Shown: positions 46,201 through 57,142, numbered from the stretch's first letter. The stretch is 64,000 nucleotides of DNA from Shewanella sp. Isolate13 (GCF_022398325.1 NZ_JAKEVD010000008.1:1-64000), one strand, 5' to 3'. Program-made: numbers and translations. Notes: generated by a model not told the origin, from the letters alone.

Positions 46201-47418
46201 CTAGTCACCGAAGTCATCAAGTAGAATGTTCTCAGGCTCCACGCCTAGGCTTTCTAACATGGTGATTACCGATGAGTTCATGATCGGAGGTCCACACATG
46301 TAAAATTCACAATCTTCAGGCGCTTTGTGATTTTTAAGGTAATTTTCAAACAGCACGTTATGAATAAAACCTGTGTAACCCGTCCAGTTATCTTCTGGTA
46401 GTGGATCTGACAACGCCACATGCCAAACGAAGTTGTCGTTCTCTGCCGCTAGGGTATCAAAATCATCTTGATAGAAGACTTCACGGGTTGAGCGCGCACC
46501 GTACCAGAAGCTCATCTTACGCTTGGTCTTCACACTCTTAAGCTGGTTGAAGATATGCGATCGCATCGGCGCCATACCTGCACCACCACCAATAAACACC
46601 ATTTCAGCGTCAGTTTCTTTAACGAAAAACTCACCAAATGGGCCAGAGATAGTCACCTTATCCCCCGCTTTCAGGTTAAAGATGTACGATGACATCTTAC
46701 CCGGCGGCACATTATCACTTGGTGGCGTAGCGATACGCACGTTAAGCATGATGCGGCCTTTCTCGTCTGGGTAGTTTGCCATTGAGTAGGCACGCAGCAC
46801 ATCTTCATCGACTTTTGAAACTAGCTTGAACAGATCGTACTTTTCCCAATCATCACGATATTCGGCAGGAATATCGAAATCGGCGTATTTCACTTCATGG
46901 GCAGGGGCTTCAATCTGAATATAGCCACCCGCTTTAAAGAGTACATCCTCGCCTTCAGGCAGTTTAAGCAGTAGCTCTTTAATAAAGGTTGCTTGGTTAT
47001 CATTTGAGATCACCTCACATTGCCACTTCTTAACGCCGAAGATCTCCTCTTCAACCTCTAGCTCCATATCGGTTTTCACCGATACCTGACAAGCTAGGCG
47101 ACAACCCTCTTTCGCTTCTTTCTTAGTGATATGGTCACGCTCTGTTGGCAAAATTTCACCGCCGCCAGATTTAACCTTTACTCGGCACTGACCGCAGGTA
47201 CCACCACCGCCACAAGCAGATGGGATAAAGATATTCTTGCCAGCAAGTGCGCCCAGCAACTTGTCTCCGGCCTGTGTCGAAATACTTTTCTCTACATCAT
47301 CATTAATGCGAATGTTGACGTCACCTGTAGAGACCAATTTGCTCTTGGCGAATAAAATCACCATTACCAATATACTCACCACTAAGGTGAACATACCGAT
47401 ACCAATTGCCATTTCCAT
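46201..47418 (-). CDS. nqrF: Na+-translocating NADH:quinone reductase subunit F
   Basis: The electron-input subunit, 405 aa, which oxidises NADH. One N-terminal membrane helix (about 3-25) is followed by a [2Fe-2S] ferredoxin domain with [10 protein letters not shown] and a later Cys near 111. The FAD/NADH reductase domain carries [21 protein letters not shown] and YMCGPP. It is the last nqr gene. The maturation genes apbE and nqrM that commonly follow nqrF are not here. Confidence 0.97.
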   Translation of the reverse strand: MEMAIGIGMFTLVVSILVMVILFAKSKLVSTGDVNIRINDDVEKSISTQAGDKLLGALAGKNIFIPSACGGGGTCGQCRVKVKSGGGEILPTERDHITKKEAKEGCRLACQVSVKTDMELEVEEEIFGVKKWQCEVISNDNQATFIKELLLKLPEGEDVLFKAGGYIQIEAPAHEVKYADFDIPAEYRDDWEKYDLFKLVSKVDEDVLRAYSMANYPDEKGRIMLNVRIATPPSDNVPPGKMSSYIFNLKAGDKVTISGPFGEFFVKETDAEMVFIGGGAGMAPMRSHIFNQLKSVKTKRKMSFWYGARSTREVFYQDDFDTLAAENDNFVWHVALSDPLPEDNWTGYTGFIHNVLFENYLKNHKAPEDCEFYMCGPPIMNSSVITMLESLGVEPENILLDDFGD

Positions 47419-47477
47419 CGAATCTACCTTTTGTTTAATTCGTTTTCATTAAAGGAGTTTTAACACTCAAAACACCG

Positions 47478-48086
47478 TTAAATAGAAATTCCGGAGAAAG
47501 CCATAAAGCCTAATGCCATCAAGCCCGTCGTAATAAACACAATGCCTATGCCCTGCAACCCTTCTGGGATAGCATGAAACTTCATGCGCTCTCGCAGACC
47601 AGCTAGCATTACAATCGCCATTGCCCAACCAAAGCCTGAACCTAAGGCAAATACCGTCGACTCAGCGAGGGTGTAATCACGGTTTGCCATAAAAATCACG
47701 CCGGCGAAAATCGCGCAGTTCACGGTCAATAGCGGCAAGAAGATACCTAGCGAGTCATACAGAGCTGGGATGTACTTATCTAAGAACATCTCCAAGATCT
47801 GCACCAAAGCCGCAATCACACCGATAAAGGTAATAAGCTGCAGATAGCTTAAATCCAGCGCTGGGTAACCCGCCCAAGCAAGCGCGCCTGGCGCTAATAC
47901 ATTGGCATAGATCAGCTGGTTAACTGGTACTGCGATGGTCATCACGACAATAACCGCGATACCAAGACCGAATGAGGTTGAGACCTTTTTCGATACAGCT
48001 AAGAAGGTACACATACCCATAAAGAAGGTCAGCGCCATGTTGTCGATAAACGCGGCTTGAATAAACAGATTAATATAATGTTCCAT
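47478..48086 (-). CDS. nqrE: Na+-translocating NADH:quinone reductase subunit E
   Basis: A membrane subunit of 202 aa with about six helices, homologous to NqrD and RnfA. In the Vibrio enzyme NqrD and NqrE jointly bind a membrane [2Fe-2S] cluster through conserved cysteines; a candidate Cys lies in [10 protein letters not shown] near 26. It lies 8 bp after nqrD. Confidence 0.96.
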   Translation of the reverse strand: MEHYINLFIQAAFIDNMALTFFMGMCTFLAVSKKVSTSFGLGIAVIVVMTIAVPVNQLIYANVLAPGALAWAGYPALDLSYLQLITFIGVIAALVQILEMFLDKYIPALYDSLGIFLPLLTVNCAIFAGVIFMANRDYTLAESTVFALGSGFGWAMAIVMLAGLRERMKFHAIPEGLQGIGIVFITTGLMALGFMAFSGISI

Positions 48087-48094
48087 ATTGACCC

Positions 48095-48718
48095 TTAGCC
48101 TCGCTTACGTTGAATGACGTTGATTGACCAGATCATTAGGCCAATAAGGAAGAATGCGCTCGGTGGCAACTTGAACATCTCGTTCGCAAGATACCAGCCG
48201 CCATTCTCTACAGTTTTTAAGATCTCATGACCAAACAAGGTGCCACTGCCTAGCAGTTCACGAACAAAAGCCACACCCAGTAAAATCACGCCATAACCCA
48301 TAGCATTACCCACGGCGTCTACAACCGCTAAGTGAGGTGGATTCTTCATGGCAAACGCTTCAGCACGGCCCATGATGATACAGTTGGTGATGATCAAGCC
48401 AACGAATACCGATAGCTGACGCGATAGCTCATAGGCAACATCTTGCAACACCATATCGACCACGATAACCAGTGATGCAATCACTGTCATCTGGGCGATA
48501 ATACGCACACTGTTTGGAATGAGTGAGCGAATGGTCGAGATAATCAGGTTTGAGAACACCAATACAAAGGTTACCGCCAGCGTCATCACTAACGCTGTCT
48601 GCATCGAGTTACTCACGGCTAACGCCGAACAGACACCTAGCACCTGCATAGCGACAGGGTTGTTGCTAAAAATAGGTCCAGTTAATATGTCTTTAGTCGA
48701 AATAGTTTGAGTACTCAT
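48095..48718 (-). CDS. nqrD: Na+-translocating NADH:quinone reductase subunit D
   Basis: A membrane subunit of 207 aa with about six helices; candidate cluster-binding Cys residues lie in [11 protein letters not shown] and [14 protein letters not shown]. It forms the Na+ path with NqrE and NqrB. It begins 3 bp after the nqrC stop. Confidence 0.96.
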   Translation of the reverse strand: MSTQTISTKDILTGPIFSNNPVAMQVLGVCSALAVSNSMQTALVMTLAVTFVLVFSNLIISTIRSLIPNSVRIIAQMTVIASLVIVVDMVLQDVAYELSRQLSVFVGLIITNCIIMGRAEAFAMKNPPHLAVVDAVGNAMGYGVILLGVAFVRELLGSGTLFGHEILKTVENGGWYLANEMFKLPPSAFFLIGLMIWSINVIQRKRG

Positions 48719-48721
48719 CCT

Positions 48722-49492
48722 TTATACCTCCGACGCTTTTAATTTTTGGAAGAAGGTTTCAAACCCTTCATTACCGAACCAGAACTGTACGGCTCGCTGT
48801 AAGCCGCGTCCGGTCATAGTGGCGCCACTCACAGCGTCAACACCGTGCACATCGCCCTCTTTAGCGCCGCCTTTAACGACTTTAAAGGCCACTTTGCCCT
48901 TCTCATCGAAGATCTGTTTGTTATGCCATTGAGATGTCCACTCAGGATCGTTCAGGAAGTCCCCGATCCCCGGTGTCTCACCGTGCTCATAAATCACAAT
49001 ATTTTCGATGGTATTAAGATCAGGCTTAAGTGCTACAAAGCCGTAGATCATCGACCATAAACCTTTACCATAAATTGGCACAACAACACTGCTCAGCTTG
49101 CCGCTATCATCGAACACCTTAAATACGCGCACCTGATCGGCACGGGATTTAATTTTTGCGGTGTCTTTTTTCGGCTTGCTAGACGTTTCAGGATTGATCG
49201 CTGCCATGCGAGGATCGAAATCCATCACATTGGCGCTCGAATCCACCTCACCGGTATCTAGCGAGACCAGTTGTGGCTTAACGTCTTTTGCAAACAGCGC
49301 TCTGAAATCTTTATCACCGCTGATATCAATGTCTGCCGCAAGCAGAACATTACGCATCAGCTCATCGCGCTTCTTCACTAACTTGCGCTCTTTAAGCACT
49401 TCTGCTGTGCCCGTGATCATAAATGAACACAGCAAACATAGGGTCACGGTAAAAATCATGGTGCCCATAAAAGAATCTTTCTTAAATGCCAT
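48722..49492 (-). CDS. nqrC: Na+-translocating NADH:quinone reductase subunit C
   Basis: A subunit of 256 aa with one N-terminal membrane helix (about 10-28) and a periplasmic FMN-binding domain. FMN is attached covalently to a threonine in the SGATMT motif (GVDAVSGATMTGRG, about 220-233). The ATG overlaps the stop of the small ORF upstream in a TAATG junction, an arrangement not expected in the standard nqrBC order. Confidence 0.96.
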   Translation of the reverse strand: MAFKKDSFMGTMIFTVTLCLLCSFMITGTAEVLKERKLVKKRDELMRNVLLAADIDISGDKDFRALFAKDVKPQLVSLDTGEVDSSANVMDFDPRMAAINPETSSKPKKDTAKIKSRADQVRVFKVFDDSGKLSSVVVPIYGKGLWSMIYGFVALKPDLNTIENIVIYEHGETPGIGDFLNDPEWTSQWHNKQIFDEKGKVAFKVVKGGAKEGDVHGVDAVSGATMTGRGLQRAVQFWFGNEGFETFFQKLKASEV

Positions 49493-49650
49493 TACGCTTT
49501 ATTCTCCGTATTGACCTGAGGATTCGCACTCTTTGGTGTCCGATAGATGACATATTCAAATATCGCTTCCCAAATATTGGCAATTAACATCATCGGCATC
49601 GCCAATAATGACGCGCAGCCGCTTTGCATCGAATGAGTTCTATTATCCAT
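49492..49650 (-). CDS. 52-aa small protein between nqrB and nqrC
   Basis: The ATG lies within the last codons of nqrB (stop ends at 49643), and the stop overlaps the nqrC ATG as TAATG, so translation is coupled at both ends. The protein has one hydrophobic or amphipathic helix (about 12-36). Residues 22-35, LIANIWEAIFEYVI, align with NqrB 377-390, LFANLWAPIFDYLV: 7 of 14 identical and 4 more conservative. The corresponding DNA agrees at 27 of 42 bases by my count. It may be a duplicated NqrB tail acting as a tiny extra subunit or assembly factor. Function is unknown. Confidence 0.7.
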   Translation of the reverse strand: MDNRTHSMQSGCASLLAMPMMLIANIWEAIFEYVIYRTPKSANPQVNTENKA

Positions 49651-50854
49651 GGCGCTTAAGTCTCCGCTTGATATTGGCCTTGGCGACCAAGTAATCGAAG
49701 ATAGGAGCCCACAGGTTGGCAAATAAGATGGCGAGCATAATGCCTTCAGGCATTTTTGGGTTCACCACACGAATAAGTACTGTCATAAAACCAATCAATA
49801 ATCCGTACGCAAGCTTACCTTTACGGGTATAAGAGGTAGTTACAGGATCGGTGGCCATAAACATCATACCGATAGCAAAACCACCGGTGACGAGATGCCA
49901 AGTCCACGGCATTGCAAACAATTCATTCTTGCTTGAGCCGATAAGGTTGAACATGGTCGCTGTTACGATCATACCCAGCATCACGCCCGCTACGATTCGC
50001 CAATCAGCCAAACGAGTCAGGATAAGGAAACTACCGCCAAGTAACAGTGCTAAGGTACTGGTTTCACCAATTGCACCGGCAGTAAAACCAAAGAAGGCGT
50101 TCCACCAGTTAGGGTCACTAAAGGCATTAAACCAAGCATAATCGGCAAAGCTCACCTTACCTGCTGCGGTTTGCATCAAGGTCGTTGCACCAGAGAAACC
50201 ATCGACAGCGACGAGCTGACTCACAGCGGTCACTTGTGATGGGTAGGCGAAATAGATAAAGGCTAAACCTGCAAGCGCTGGGTTTAAGAAGTTGTAGCCC
50301 ATGCCACCGAAGACCTCTTTTGCCATGATCACACCAAAGGTGATCCCCATGGCGACCAACCAAAGCGGCGTCGAGACAGGTAAAATCAAGGTAAACAGTA
50401 ACGCGGTAACGAAGAAACCTTCGTGTAACTCTTGGCCGCGAACCTTGGCGAACACCATCTCCCAAAACAGGCTGACAGCCAATGCCGTTAGGTAAATAGG
50501 CGCATAGAAGCTCAGTCCGTAAAGGAATAAACCGATAAAACCAGTTTGCTCACTCATGCCACCAAAAATCAGATTAAAAGGGATAAGCTGCCACATATCG
50601 GCTGTAGCTAAACCCGATGCAACTGCAATCTGAGCTTGAAGGCCTATGTTGTACATACCAAACAAAATAGCGGGTAATAGACATAGCCCCACTATAGTCA
50701 TGGTGCGTTTTACATCGATCGCATCACGAATATGTACTTTACCTTGGGTGCTGCGACCGTGGGCAATCAGCAGCGAGCTTAAGTAGCCCTTAACCGAGTT
50801 ACCCGGAGCATAATAATCCTCTTGGATATCAGGTTTTTTATCTTGCTGACTCAT
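49643..50854 (-). CDS. nqrB: Na+-translocating NADH:quinone reductase subunit B
   Basis: The main membrane subunit, 403 aa, with about ten helices. FMN is bound through a threonine in DGFSGATTLMQ (about 222), as in Vibrio NqrB Thr236. The N-terminal cytoplasmic stretch and the helices form part of the Na+ channel, and riboflavin and quinone sites are on this subunit in Vibrio. The start overlaps the nqrA stop (TAATG) with GGGAAGGG upstream. Confidence 0.97.
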   Translation of the reverse strand: MSQQDKKPDIQEDYYAPGNSVKGYLSSLLIAHGRSTQGKVHIRDAIDVKRTMTIVGLCLLPAILFGMYNIGLQAQIAVASGLATADMWQLIPFNLIFGGMSEQTGFIGLFLYGLSFYAPIYLTALAVSLFWEMVFAKVRGQELHEGFFVTALLFTLILPVSTPLWLVAMGITFGVIMAKEVFGGMGYNFLNPALAGLAFIYFAYPSQVTAVSQLVAVDGFSGATTLMQTAAGKVSFADYAWFNAFSDPNWWNAFFGFTAGAIGETSTLALLLGGSFLILTRLADWRIVAGVMLGMIVTATMFNLIGSSKNELFAMPWTWHLVTGGFAIGMMFMATDPVTTSYTRKGKLAYGLLIGFMTVLIRVVNPKMPEGIMLAILFANLWAPIFDYLVAKANIKRRLKRHG

Positions 50855-52215
50855 TACCCTTCCCTCTCAATAATCTCTAAACAAGCACGCAGCTCTTTAC
50901 CGAAGTCATACTTGCCTGGGCAAACAAATGTACACAGTGCCAAATCTTCTTCATCGAGCTCTAATGCACCTAGCGCTTGCGCCTCATCTGTATCGCGAAC
51001 CACCAAATCTCTCACCAACAGGGTCGGTAAGATATCCAGCGGCATGACGCGATCTAGTTGGCCAAAGGCCATCATGGCACGAGCCGAACCACCAGTGTGC
51101 GTGGTAAAGTCAAATAGCTGCTTGGCCCCCTTGAGGCGAGATGTCACCGCGCGGGTAATAGAGAACTTCTTTGAACCGCCACGAACCCAAGGCAATAGCT
51201 GATGCTTAGCATCTTCTTGCAATACACTGATTTGGTTGTGGAAACGACCTAGAAAATCATGAGGCCCTATTGCGGTATGACCCGACAACACTGAGCCAGA
51301 CACCACGCGAGAGAAGCCCTCTTTAAGCTCTCCTCGAATGACTTCAGATAGCTGTGCGCCCGCTTGAATACGAAGTAAGCGCGGATTAATCACATCAGGA
51401 CCAGCTAATGCGACAACACGGTCGGTATAAAGCTCACCCGTTAAAAACAGTTTGCCGTAGGCAATAACGTCTTGATAGCCAAGGTGCCACACTGGACGCT
51501 CAAGGCTGGCAGGCAAGACGAAATGAATATGGGTGCCAACGATACCCGCAGGATGGACACCAGCAAAGTAGTGATTGCTGACTTTGGGTAGGTCATGACC
51601 CGGCAATGGTTCACCTTGCTCTTGGCATAGGTGTACCTTTCCATCAGTCAGCTGACTCAATACCTGTAACCCCGCCGCAAAGGCTTCAGTCTGCTCAGCA
51701 ATAACGAGTCTAGGCTCTGCGGCCAATGGGTTTGAGTCCATTGCGCTAACAAAAATACCGGCAGGGCTGCTATCTAATTGAGGAGCTTTGGAGAAAGGGC
51801 GAGTACGTAGTGCGGTCCACAAACCACTTTCAACGAGTTTATCTTGTACGGCTTGACGACTTAGAGAGCCAATATCTTCACATGCTGTAAAGTTTTTAGC
51901 CTCAGTATCATCACATTCAATAACGATGGATTGAAAAAGTCTGCGTTCACCACGATTAATGGCGATGACCTTACCACTTGCGGGCGCGGTATAAATGACA
52001 CCGGTATTTTTTTTATCTTCAAAAAGAGCCTGGCCCTTTTGAACGCTATCCCCGACCTCGACAAGCATAGTGGGTTTCAAGCCGACATATTCTTCACCGA
52101 GCAAAGCGACATGAGATGCCTTAGGGCCATCATGGATAACTTGCGAAGGTTCACCGGCTATGGGCACATCTAAGCCCTTTTTTATCGTTATAACTTGGTT
52201 TGAGTAACCTGCCAT
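50854..52215 (-). CDS. nqrA: Na+-translocating NADH:quinone reductase subunit A
   Basis: A cytoplasmic subunit of 453 aa that takes part in quinone binding. Characteristic text is VITIKKGLDVPIAGEPSQVI, then a lipoyl-like fold (VGDSVQKGQALFEDKK, APASGKVIAINRGERR). The ATG at 52215 is chosen; a TTG four codons earlier is possible. Compared with Vibrio NqrA the N-terminus is a few residues longer (MAGYSNQ). First gene of the operon. Confidence 0.95.
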   Translation of the reverse strand: MAGYSNQVITIKKGLDVPIAGEPSQVIHDGPKASHVALLGEEYVGLKPTMLVEVGDSVQKGQALFEDKKNTGVIYTAPASGKVIAINRGERRLFQSIVIECDDTEAKNFTACEDIGSLSRQAVQDKLVESGLWTALRTRPFSKAPQLDSSPAGIFVSAMDSNPLAAEPRLVIAEQTEAFAAGLQVLSQLTDGKVHLCQEQGEPLPGHDLPKVSNHYFAGVHPAGIVGTHIHFVLPASLERPVWHLGYQDVIAYGKLFLTGELYTDRVVALAGPDVINPRLLRIQAGAQLSEVIRGELKEGFSRVVSGSVLSGHTAIGPHDFLGRFHNQISVLQEDAKHQLLPWVRGGSKKFSITRAVTSRLKGAKQLFDFTTHTGGSARAMMAFGQLDRVMPLDILPTLLVRDLVVRDTDEAQALGALELDEEDLALCTFVCPGKYDFGKELRACLEIIEREG

Positions 52216-52844
52216 CACTAAAATCAACCGTTAAAAAATTGGATGTACAATAGTAGATGTTTGTTAACTAATATTCCAAGTTAGACTTCACACTTTAGGG
52301 TCAAACTTGTAAGTTACCTACGAAAAACACCATTCCCCGACTACATTTCGTGACAGACCTTCAAAACCTTCACCTTACAAGATTACTTATGTAGTTTTAA
52401 TACGTAAATAACACAATAAACGGCCAACTGGGTTAACAACAGCTGCATTACAAACCAAATTTAATAAAAACCTTATTTTAACAACAAGATAGAGATGTTC
52501 GCTTCATAACTTACATTTGATGACGCACTCGTTTTGATTAGCGAGCCCCCTGTTTTCACAGTAAAATTACACAACAAAAATAACACTAACGTGACTCGCT
52601 TTCAGTTCCAGAGATTATCACGAGTTTTTCTCATCTTGCTCACTACGACCATAGTGACTTTAAGCAACTCAGCTAACTTCAATTCTCGGTTCTTTACCCC
52701 TCGACCTCGTGCTCAGCATTAATCGAAAGCTATCGTGTCATTCATTAGCCATCGACTGCGCCAAAATTGCCAAGCTGCACTAAACTTATCCATAAGGCTG
52801 AATATTGGATACTCATTTTGCTGTCACACAGATTGCCCGCCTTT
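52216..52844. other. Divergent intergenic region, nqr operon / nfeD
   Basis: About 630 bp, AT-rich near nqrA. It should contain both promoters; I could not fix either. Distant ACTACAT (about 52340) and ATGTAGT (about 52389) segments could pair. A 62-codon frame at 52534-52722 has a hydrophobic stretch but no ribosome site and is not called. Confidence 0.45.
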
Positions 52845-54344
52845 ATGTCACTGCTACTGGTTGCAATTTTTCTGCAACTATCATTTTATTGTGCCAGCAG
52901 TTACGCCGACACAGCACAAGATCAGAGCTTAAACTCAAGACCACAAGTCTTAGTTCTCGAGTTTGAAGGCGCCATCGGCCCGGCAACCAGTGAGTACCTC
53001 ACTCAGGGAATTGAACAAGCGAACGCAAGCGCAGCACTCGGAAATGGCGATGTCGAGCTGATCGTTATCGTGATGGATACCCCAGGAGGCCTAGTCTCCA
53101 GTCTAAGAGATATCAACCAAACGATTCTAAACTCCTCTGTGCCTATAGCCTGTTTAGTCGCGCCACCAGGTGCCAGAGCGGCGAGCGCCGGTACCTATAT
53201 TCTGTATGCCTGCCATATCGCCGCTATGGCCGATGCCACCACCTTAGGCGCGGCAACCCCTGTCAGTATTGGCCCTGGTAGCGCACCAACGCCTGCGCCT
53301 AAGAAAGATCCACAGGATGAAGAAAAAACAACCCCAGCCAGCCCTAGCGCTATGGAAAAGAAAGTGCTCAACGATGCTATCGCTTATATAAGAGCATTAG
53401 CTCAGCTTCGCGGCCGTAACGAGCAGTGGGCCGAGCTCGCGGTAAAAGAAGCGGCAACACTGACAGCAAAAGAGGCCCTTGAGAAAAATGTCATCAATCT
53501 CATCAGTCCCGATGCCCCAAGGTTGGTGGCTGAGCTAACAGGTTGGCAGGTGGAAATTAATCATCAGCAGCACACGCTGGCATTAGATAACGCCGAGCTA
53601 CATTACTTAAAGCCCGACTGGCGTAACCGTATCATCTCCACAATCACTAATCCCAATGTAGCTTATATTCTGATGCTAATCGGGATCTACGGTATCTTGC
53701 TCGAATTCTATAGCCCGGGGATCGGCGTCGCTGGCGTGACAGGAGCCATTAGCTTACTCATTGCCCTCTATGCTTTTCAGATGCTACCCATTAGCTATGC
53801 GGGCTTAGGCTTGTTACTGCTTGGGATCGCACTGATCACTATAGAATCCTTTGCCCCCAGCTTCGGCATATTTGGCTTAGGGGGCATTGCCGCCTTTGCC
53901 ATCGGCTCCTTGTTCTTACTCGATACCGAAACCGATCACTTTGCCCTTTCACTGCCTCTCATCGCTGCGGTGTCGGTGGCTGTGACATTCATGTCGCTAT
54001 TGGTACTGGGCACACTATGGCGTAGCCGAAAGTCACCAGCTGTCAGTGGCGATGGTCAGATCGTTGGTCAGACTGCTGTGGTCGTTGATGACTTTAGCCT
54101 GTCAGATCTCGAAAAAAATAGGCTAGAAAGAGAAAAACTACCGACGGATGTACTTGAAGCTCGCAATGTAAACGACATTCAGCCTACCTATAAAGGCTTT
54201 GTACTGCTGCATGGTGAGGTGTGGGCGGCCAACTCACGCTCAGCGCTTCAAAAAGACCAGCAAGTTACCGTTGTTGTGCGTCACGATCTTTCGCTGGAGG
54301 TCGAACTGCCTCCAATTTCTAATCAAGCATTGCTCAATAGCTAA
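52845..54344 (+). CDS. NfeD family membrane-bound serine protease
   Basis: A long-form NfeD protein of about 499 aa. A hydrophobic leader ([18 protein letters not shown]) precedes a ClpP-class protease domain (about 35-235) with MDTPGGLV and the catalytic Ser in [11 protein letters not shown]. Four membrane helices (about 265-400) and a C-terminal OB-fold NfeD domain (about 420-499) follow. Long NfeDs cleave the C-terminus of partner stomatins, and a slipin gene follows 10 bp downstream. In-frame TTG starts up to 26 codons earlier are possible; ATG is preferred. Confidence 0.9.
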   Translation: MSLLLVAIFLQLSFYCASSYADTAQDQSLNSRPQVLVLEFEGAIGPATSEYLTQGIEQANASAALGNGDVELIVIVMDTPGGLVSSLRDINQTILNSSVPIACLVAPPGARAASAGTYILYACHIAAMADATTLGAATPVSIGPGSAPTPAPKKDPQDEEKTTPASPSAMEKKVLNDAIAYIRALAQLRGRNEQWAELAVKEAATLTAKEALEKNVINLISPDAPRLVAELTGWQVEINHQQHTLALDNAELHYLKPDWRNRIISTITNPNVAYILMLIGIYGILLEFYSPGIGVAGVTGAISLLIALYAFQMLPISYAGLGLLLLGIALITIESFAPSFGIFGLGGIAAFAIGSLFLLDTETDHFALSLPLIAAVSVAVTFMSLLVLGTLWRSRKSPAVSGDGQIVGQTAVVVDDFSLSDLEKNRLEREKLPTDVLEARNVNDIQPTYKGFVLLHGEVWAANSRSALQKDQQVTVVVRHDLSLEVELPPISNQALLNS

Positions 54345-54354
54345 GGAATTGAAT

Positions 54355-55131
54355 ATGGAACCCATTGTCAGTAATGGCAGCGTCTTTATCGGCGTATTAA
54401 CCTTCCTGGTTGTCGCCTTGCTCGTCAGCATGTTTAAGATCTTAAGAGAGTATGAGCGCGGTGTGATCTTCCTATTAGGCCGTTTTTATCGGGTAAAGGG
54501 GCCGGGGTTGATCATAGTGATCCCCATAGTGCAACAGATGGTACGAGTCGATTTGCGTACTGTCGTGATGGATGTACCGACTCAGGATGTAATCAGCCGC
54601 GATAACGTCTCAGTAAGGGTCAATGCGGTGATCTACTTTAGGGTGATCGATGCTCAAAAAGCGATTATCAATGTTGAGGATTACCTGCAAGCCACATCAC
54701 AACTGGCACAAACCACCCTACGTTCGGTGCTCGGTCAACATGAACTTGATGAGATGTTGGCCAATCGAGAGATGCTCAATACCGATATTCAAGCCATTCT
54801 TGATACTCGTACCGATGGCTGGGGGATTAAGGTATCTAATGTCGAGATCAAACATGTGGATCTAAATGAAACCATGATTAGAGCCATTGCGAGACAGGCG
54901 GAGGCCGAGCGTACTCGTCGAGCCAAGGTGATCCATGCCTCTGGTGAGATGGAAGCCTCTGCGAAATTGGTTGAAGCCGCCGAGAAACTCTCCTCCGAAC
55001 CCAATGCCATCTTACTGCGTTATTTGCAAACCCTTACCGAAATCGCCGGAGAGAAGAACTCCACCATTCTGTTCCCCCTCCCAATGGATCTACTCAAGGG
55101 CGTGTTAGGCAAGCAAGATAAAAAACCGTAG
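54355..55131 (+). CDS. Slipin (SPFH/stomatin family) membrane protein
   Basis: A protein of 258 aa with an N-terminal membrane helix (about 10-30), then the SPFH domain ([52 protein letters not shown]). A helical C-terminus contains [22 protein letters not shown]. It forms the usual operon with NfeD, which is thought to regulate it in membrane microdomains. AAGGAATTGA precedes the ATG. Confidence 0.93.
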   Translation: MEPIVSNGSVFIGVLTFLVVALLVSMFKILREYERGVIFLLGRFYRVKGPGLIIVIPIVQQMVRVDLRTVVMDVPTQDVISRDNVSVRVNAVIYFRVIDAQKAIINVEDYLQATSQLAQTTLRSVLGQHELDEMLANREMLNTDIQAILDTRTDGWGIKVSNVEIKHVDLNETMIRAIARQAEAERTRRAKVIHASGEMEASAKLVEAAEKLSSEPNAILLRYLQTLTEIAGEKNSTILFPLPMDLLKGVLGKQDKKP

Positions 55132-55180
55132 CAAGATGATAAGGTTTTAAGGCCAGCGTTTCATTTTGTTCTAAAAATGC

Positions 55181-55207
55181 AAAAGCCCTCTAAAAAGAGG
55201 GCTTTTC
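55181..55207. terminator. Bidirectional terminator, slipin / symporter
   Basis: AAAAGCCCTC-TAAAAA-GAGGGCTTTT is a perfect 10-bp stem and serves both convergent genes. Confidence 0.9.
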
Positions 55208-55252
55208 TATTGTTAACTAACAGGTTAACAAGCTTGCGAGAGCTAAATAGGC

Positions 55253-56515
55253 TTAGCTATTAGCATTCGCCTGTGCCGCCACTGCTGGGATCTCTGTTTC
55301 AGGGTTAAACTTATCGATAACCACAGCACAAACCGCATCGCCAGTAATGTTTAGCGTCGTTCTGATCATGTCAAACACACGGTCAAGAGCGAACAGTAGT
55401 GGTAAGCCTTCAATTGGAATACCCGCAGCAACTAATACAGCAATCACTAGGAATGATGGACCCGGTACACCCGCCTGACCAATTGCACCTAGTGTCGAAG
55501 TAAAGATAATCGCAACGTAAGCGGCAAGACCTAACTCTACATTGAACATCTGAGCAAAGAATACTGCAACTAGACCGTAATAGATCGCGTTACCACTCAT
55601 GTTAATGGTGGCACCTAAAGGCAATACAAATGCGGCTGTCGACTTAGATACACCTAGCTCTTTCTCACACACTTCGATGTTCACAGGCAACGCAGCCATA
55701 GATGAAGCAGTAGACATCGCCAATGCTTGCGGCTTCTTCATTGCCGATAGGAACTTGCCAACCGGAACGTTAGAGAAGAACTTCACCATCAATGGGAAGA
55801 AGATAAAGCCGTAGATTAAGATAGCTGCAACATAAACCACAAACAGGTTCAGTACCACTGTCAATGATTGGAAGCCGAAGGTACCGACAGAGTCAGCCAT
55901 CAAGCCAAATACACCGATTGGCGCAATCAACATCACGATGTTAATCATCCAAATAAAGGCTTCAACAATAGTATTAAGTGCAGAAGTAATCGGCTTAGCG
56001 GCGTCTTGATTAACTTTAGTCAGTGCGATACCAAAGAAAATACAGAACACCAAAATTTGCAGAATGTTGCCGCCTGTTAACGCCTCGAACACGTTAGTTG
56101 GAACCATACCGATAATGGTATCGGCCACACCAGGAAGTGCGCCCTGCTCAGCGGTTACCGCAGCCAGACCCGCTGTATGCTGTGAAAAGTCCATGCCAAC
56201 ACCTGGCTGGAAGAATTCTCCCATCACCAGTGCCAAGGTTACAGCCAATGCTGATGTCGCCATGAAGAAAGCGATGGTGCCAATACCCACTTTACCCGCC
56301 GATGGACCGGCGCCTAGACTCGCAGCACCAGCGATAATCGATACAGCAACTAACGGGATCACCAACATTTTAATTAAGTGAATGAAAAACGTACCTAACG
56401 GAGCAAAGATGGAGGCATCGTGCCCCATCACCATACCCACTATCGCTCCCAAGACCATGGCTACAACGACTTGGAATCCGATATTTTTATAAAACTTTTT
56501 CTTTATGTTCAACAC
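55253..56515 (-). CDS. Dicarboxylate/amino acid:cation symporter (DAACS family)
   Basis: A GltP/DctA-type transporter of 420 aa with about eight helices plus re-entrant loops. The first hairpin region contains the serine motif STASSMAALPVN, and the second contains TINMSGNAIYYG (in place of the classic NMDGT) and GAIGQAGVPG. Substrates of the family are glutamate, aspartate or C4-dicarboxylates taken up with Na+ or H+; the M-S-G change makes the exact substrate uncertain. It is monocistronic. Confidence 0.92.
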   Translation of the reverse strand: MLNIKKKFYKNIGFQVVVAMVLGAIVGMVMGHDASIFAPLGTFFIHLIKMLVIPLVAVSIIAGAASLGAGPSAGKVGIGTIAFFMATSALAVTLALVMGEFFQPGVGMDFSQHTAGLAAVTAEQGALPGVADTIIGMVPTNVFEALTGGNILQILVFCIFFGIALTKVNQDAAKPITSALNTIVEAFIWMINIVMLIAPIGVFGLMADSVGTFGFQSLTVVLNLFVVYVAAILIYGFIFFPLMVKFFSNVPVGKFLSAMKKPQALAMSTASSMAALPVNIEVCEKELGVSKSTAAFVLPLGATINMSGNAIYYGLVAVFFAQMFNVELGLAAYVAIIFTSTLGAIGQAGVPGPSFLVIAVLVAAGIPIEGLPLLFALDRVFDMIRTTLNITGDAVCAVVIDKFNPETEIPAVAAQANANS

Positions 56516-57142
56516 CCTAGCTCCATCACAGACTTACTTTATAAAAGAGGGATCAATCCCCCTTTGATTATTTAATGCAAAAATAACATGCAGCATTATC
56601 AATTAATGTGATTCACTAACGAGTTATGACTAATTACGATAAATAATAAAATTTATCCGCCCTGCATTGAACAATCATCAAAAAAGGGCGTCATAAAAAA
56701 TAGAAAGTTCATTAATCAAAATCTAGTGTTACAAACAATGGTGCCACCGCAACTAACGCACAACCCATACCAACAATTAAACAACACTCATGCTTAAAAA
56801 TAACTCACAGCATCACCTATTAAAGCAAAGCCATTTAGGCTCTGCCCACTTAAAGTTGATATTTGTCACCATTGCCCCAGCGCTATTTCAAAAAATACCG
56901 ACTCGATACCTTGCCAGAACCCGCTGCCAAGTATAGGTAAAAACGACTTACATTTTAACTCAGCCAGCAGTCGCGCATTCTTGTTGTCACGGCTTAATTG
57001 CTAACTATTTTCACAGGCTAACTGGCTAAATTCTGTCTATTATTAAAGATGCACTTAAGCCTATAAAATCCCCACTATATGAGTGAGGAGGTAGTGCGTT
57101 ATCAATGATGTTTCACGCCTTATTTTCACAGAGGGTATTATT
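56516..57142. other. Long intergenic region between symporter and uspA-like gene
   Basis: About 627 bp with many stop codons in all frames. It holds the promoters of two divergent genes. A TTTGATTATTTAATG half-site near 56560 is too weak to call FNR or CRP. No RNA gene was recognised. Confidence 0.4.

Noticed and set aside
52534-52722. 62-codon ORF upstream of nfeD with a hydrophobic stretch
   Set aside because: It resembles a signal peptide, but there is no ribosome site and no conserved motif. Kept only as a possibility in the intergenic note.
56540-56600. FNR/CRP-like half-site before the symporter gene
   Set aside because: Only one half of the palindrome is recognisable, so it does not meet a reasonable match standard.
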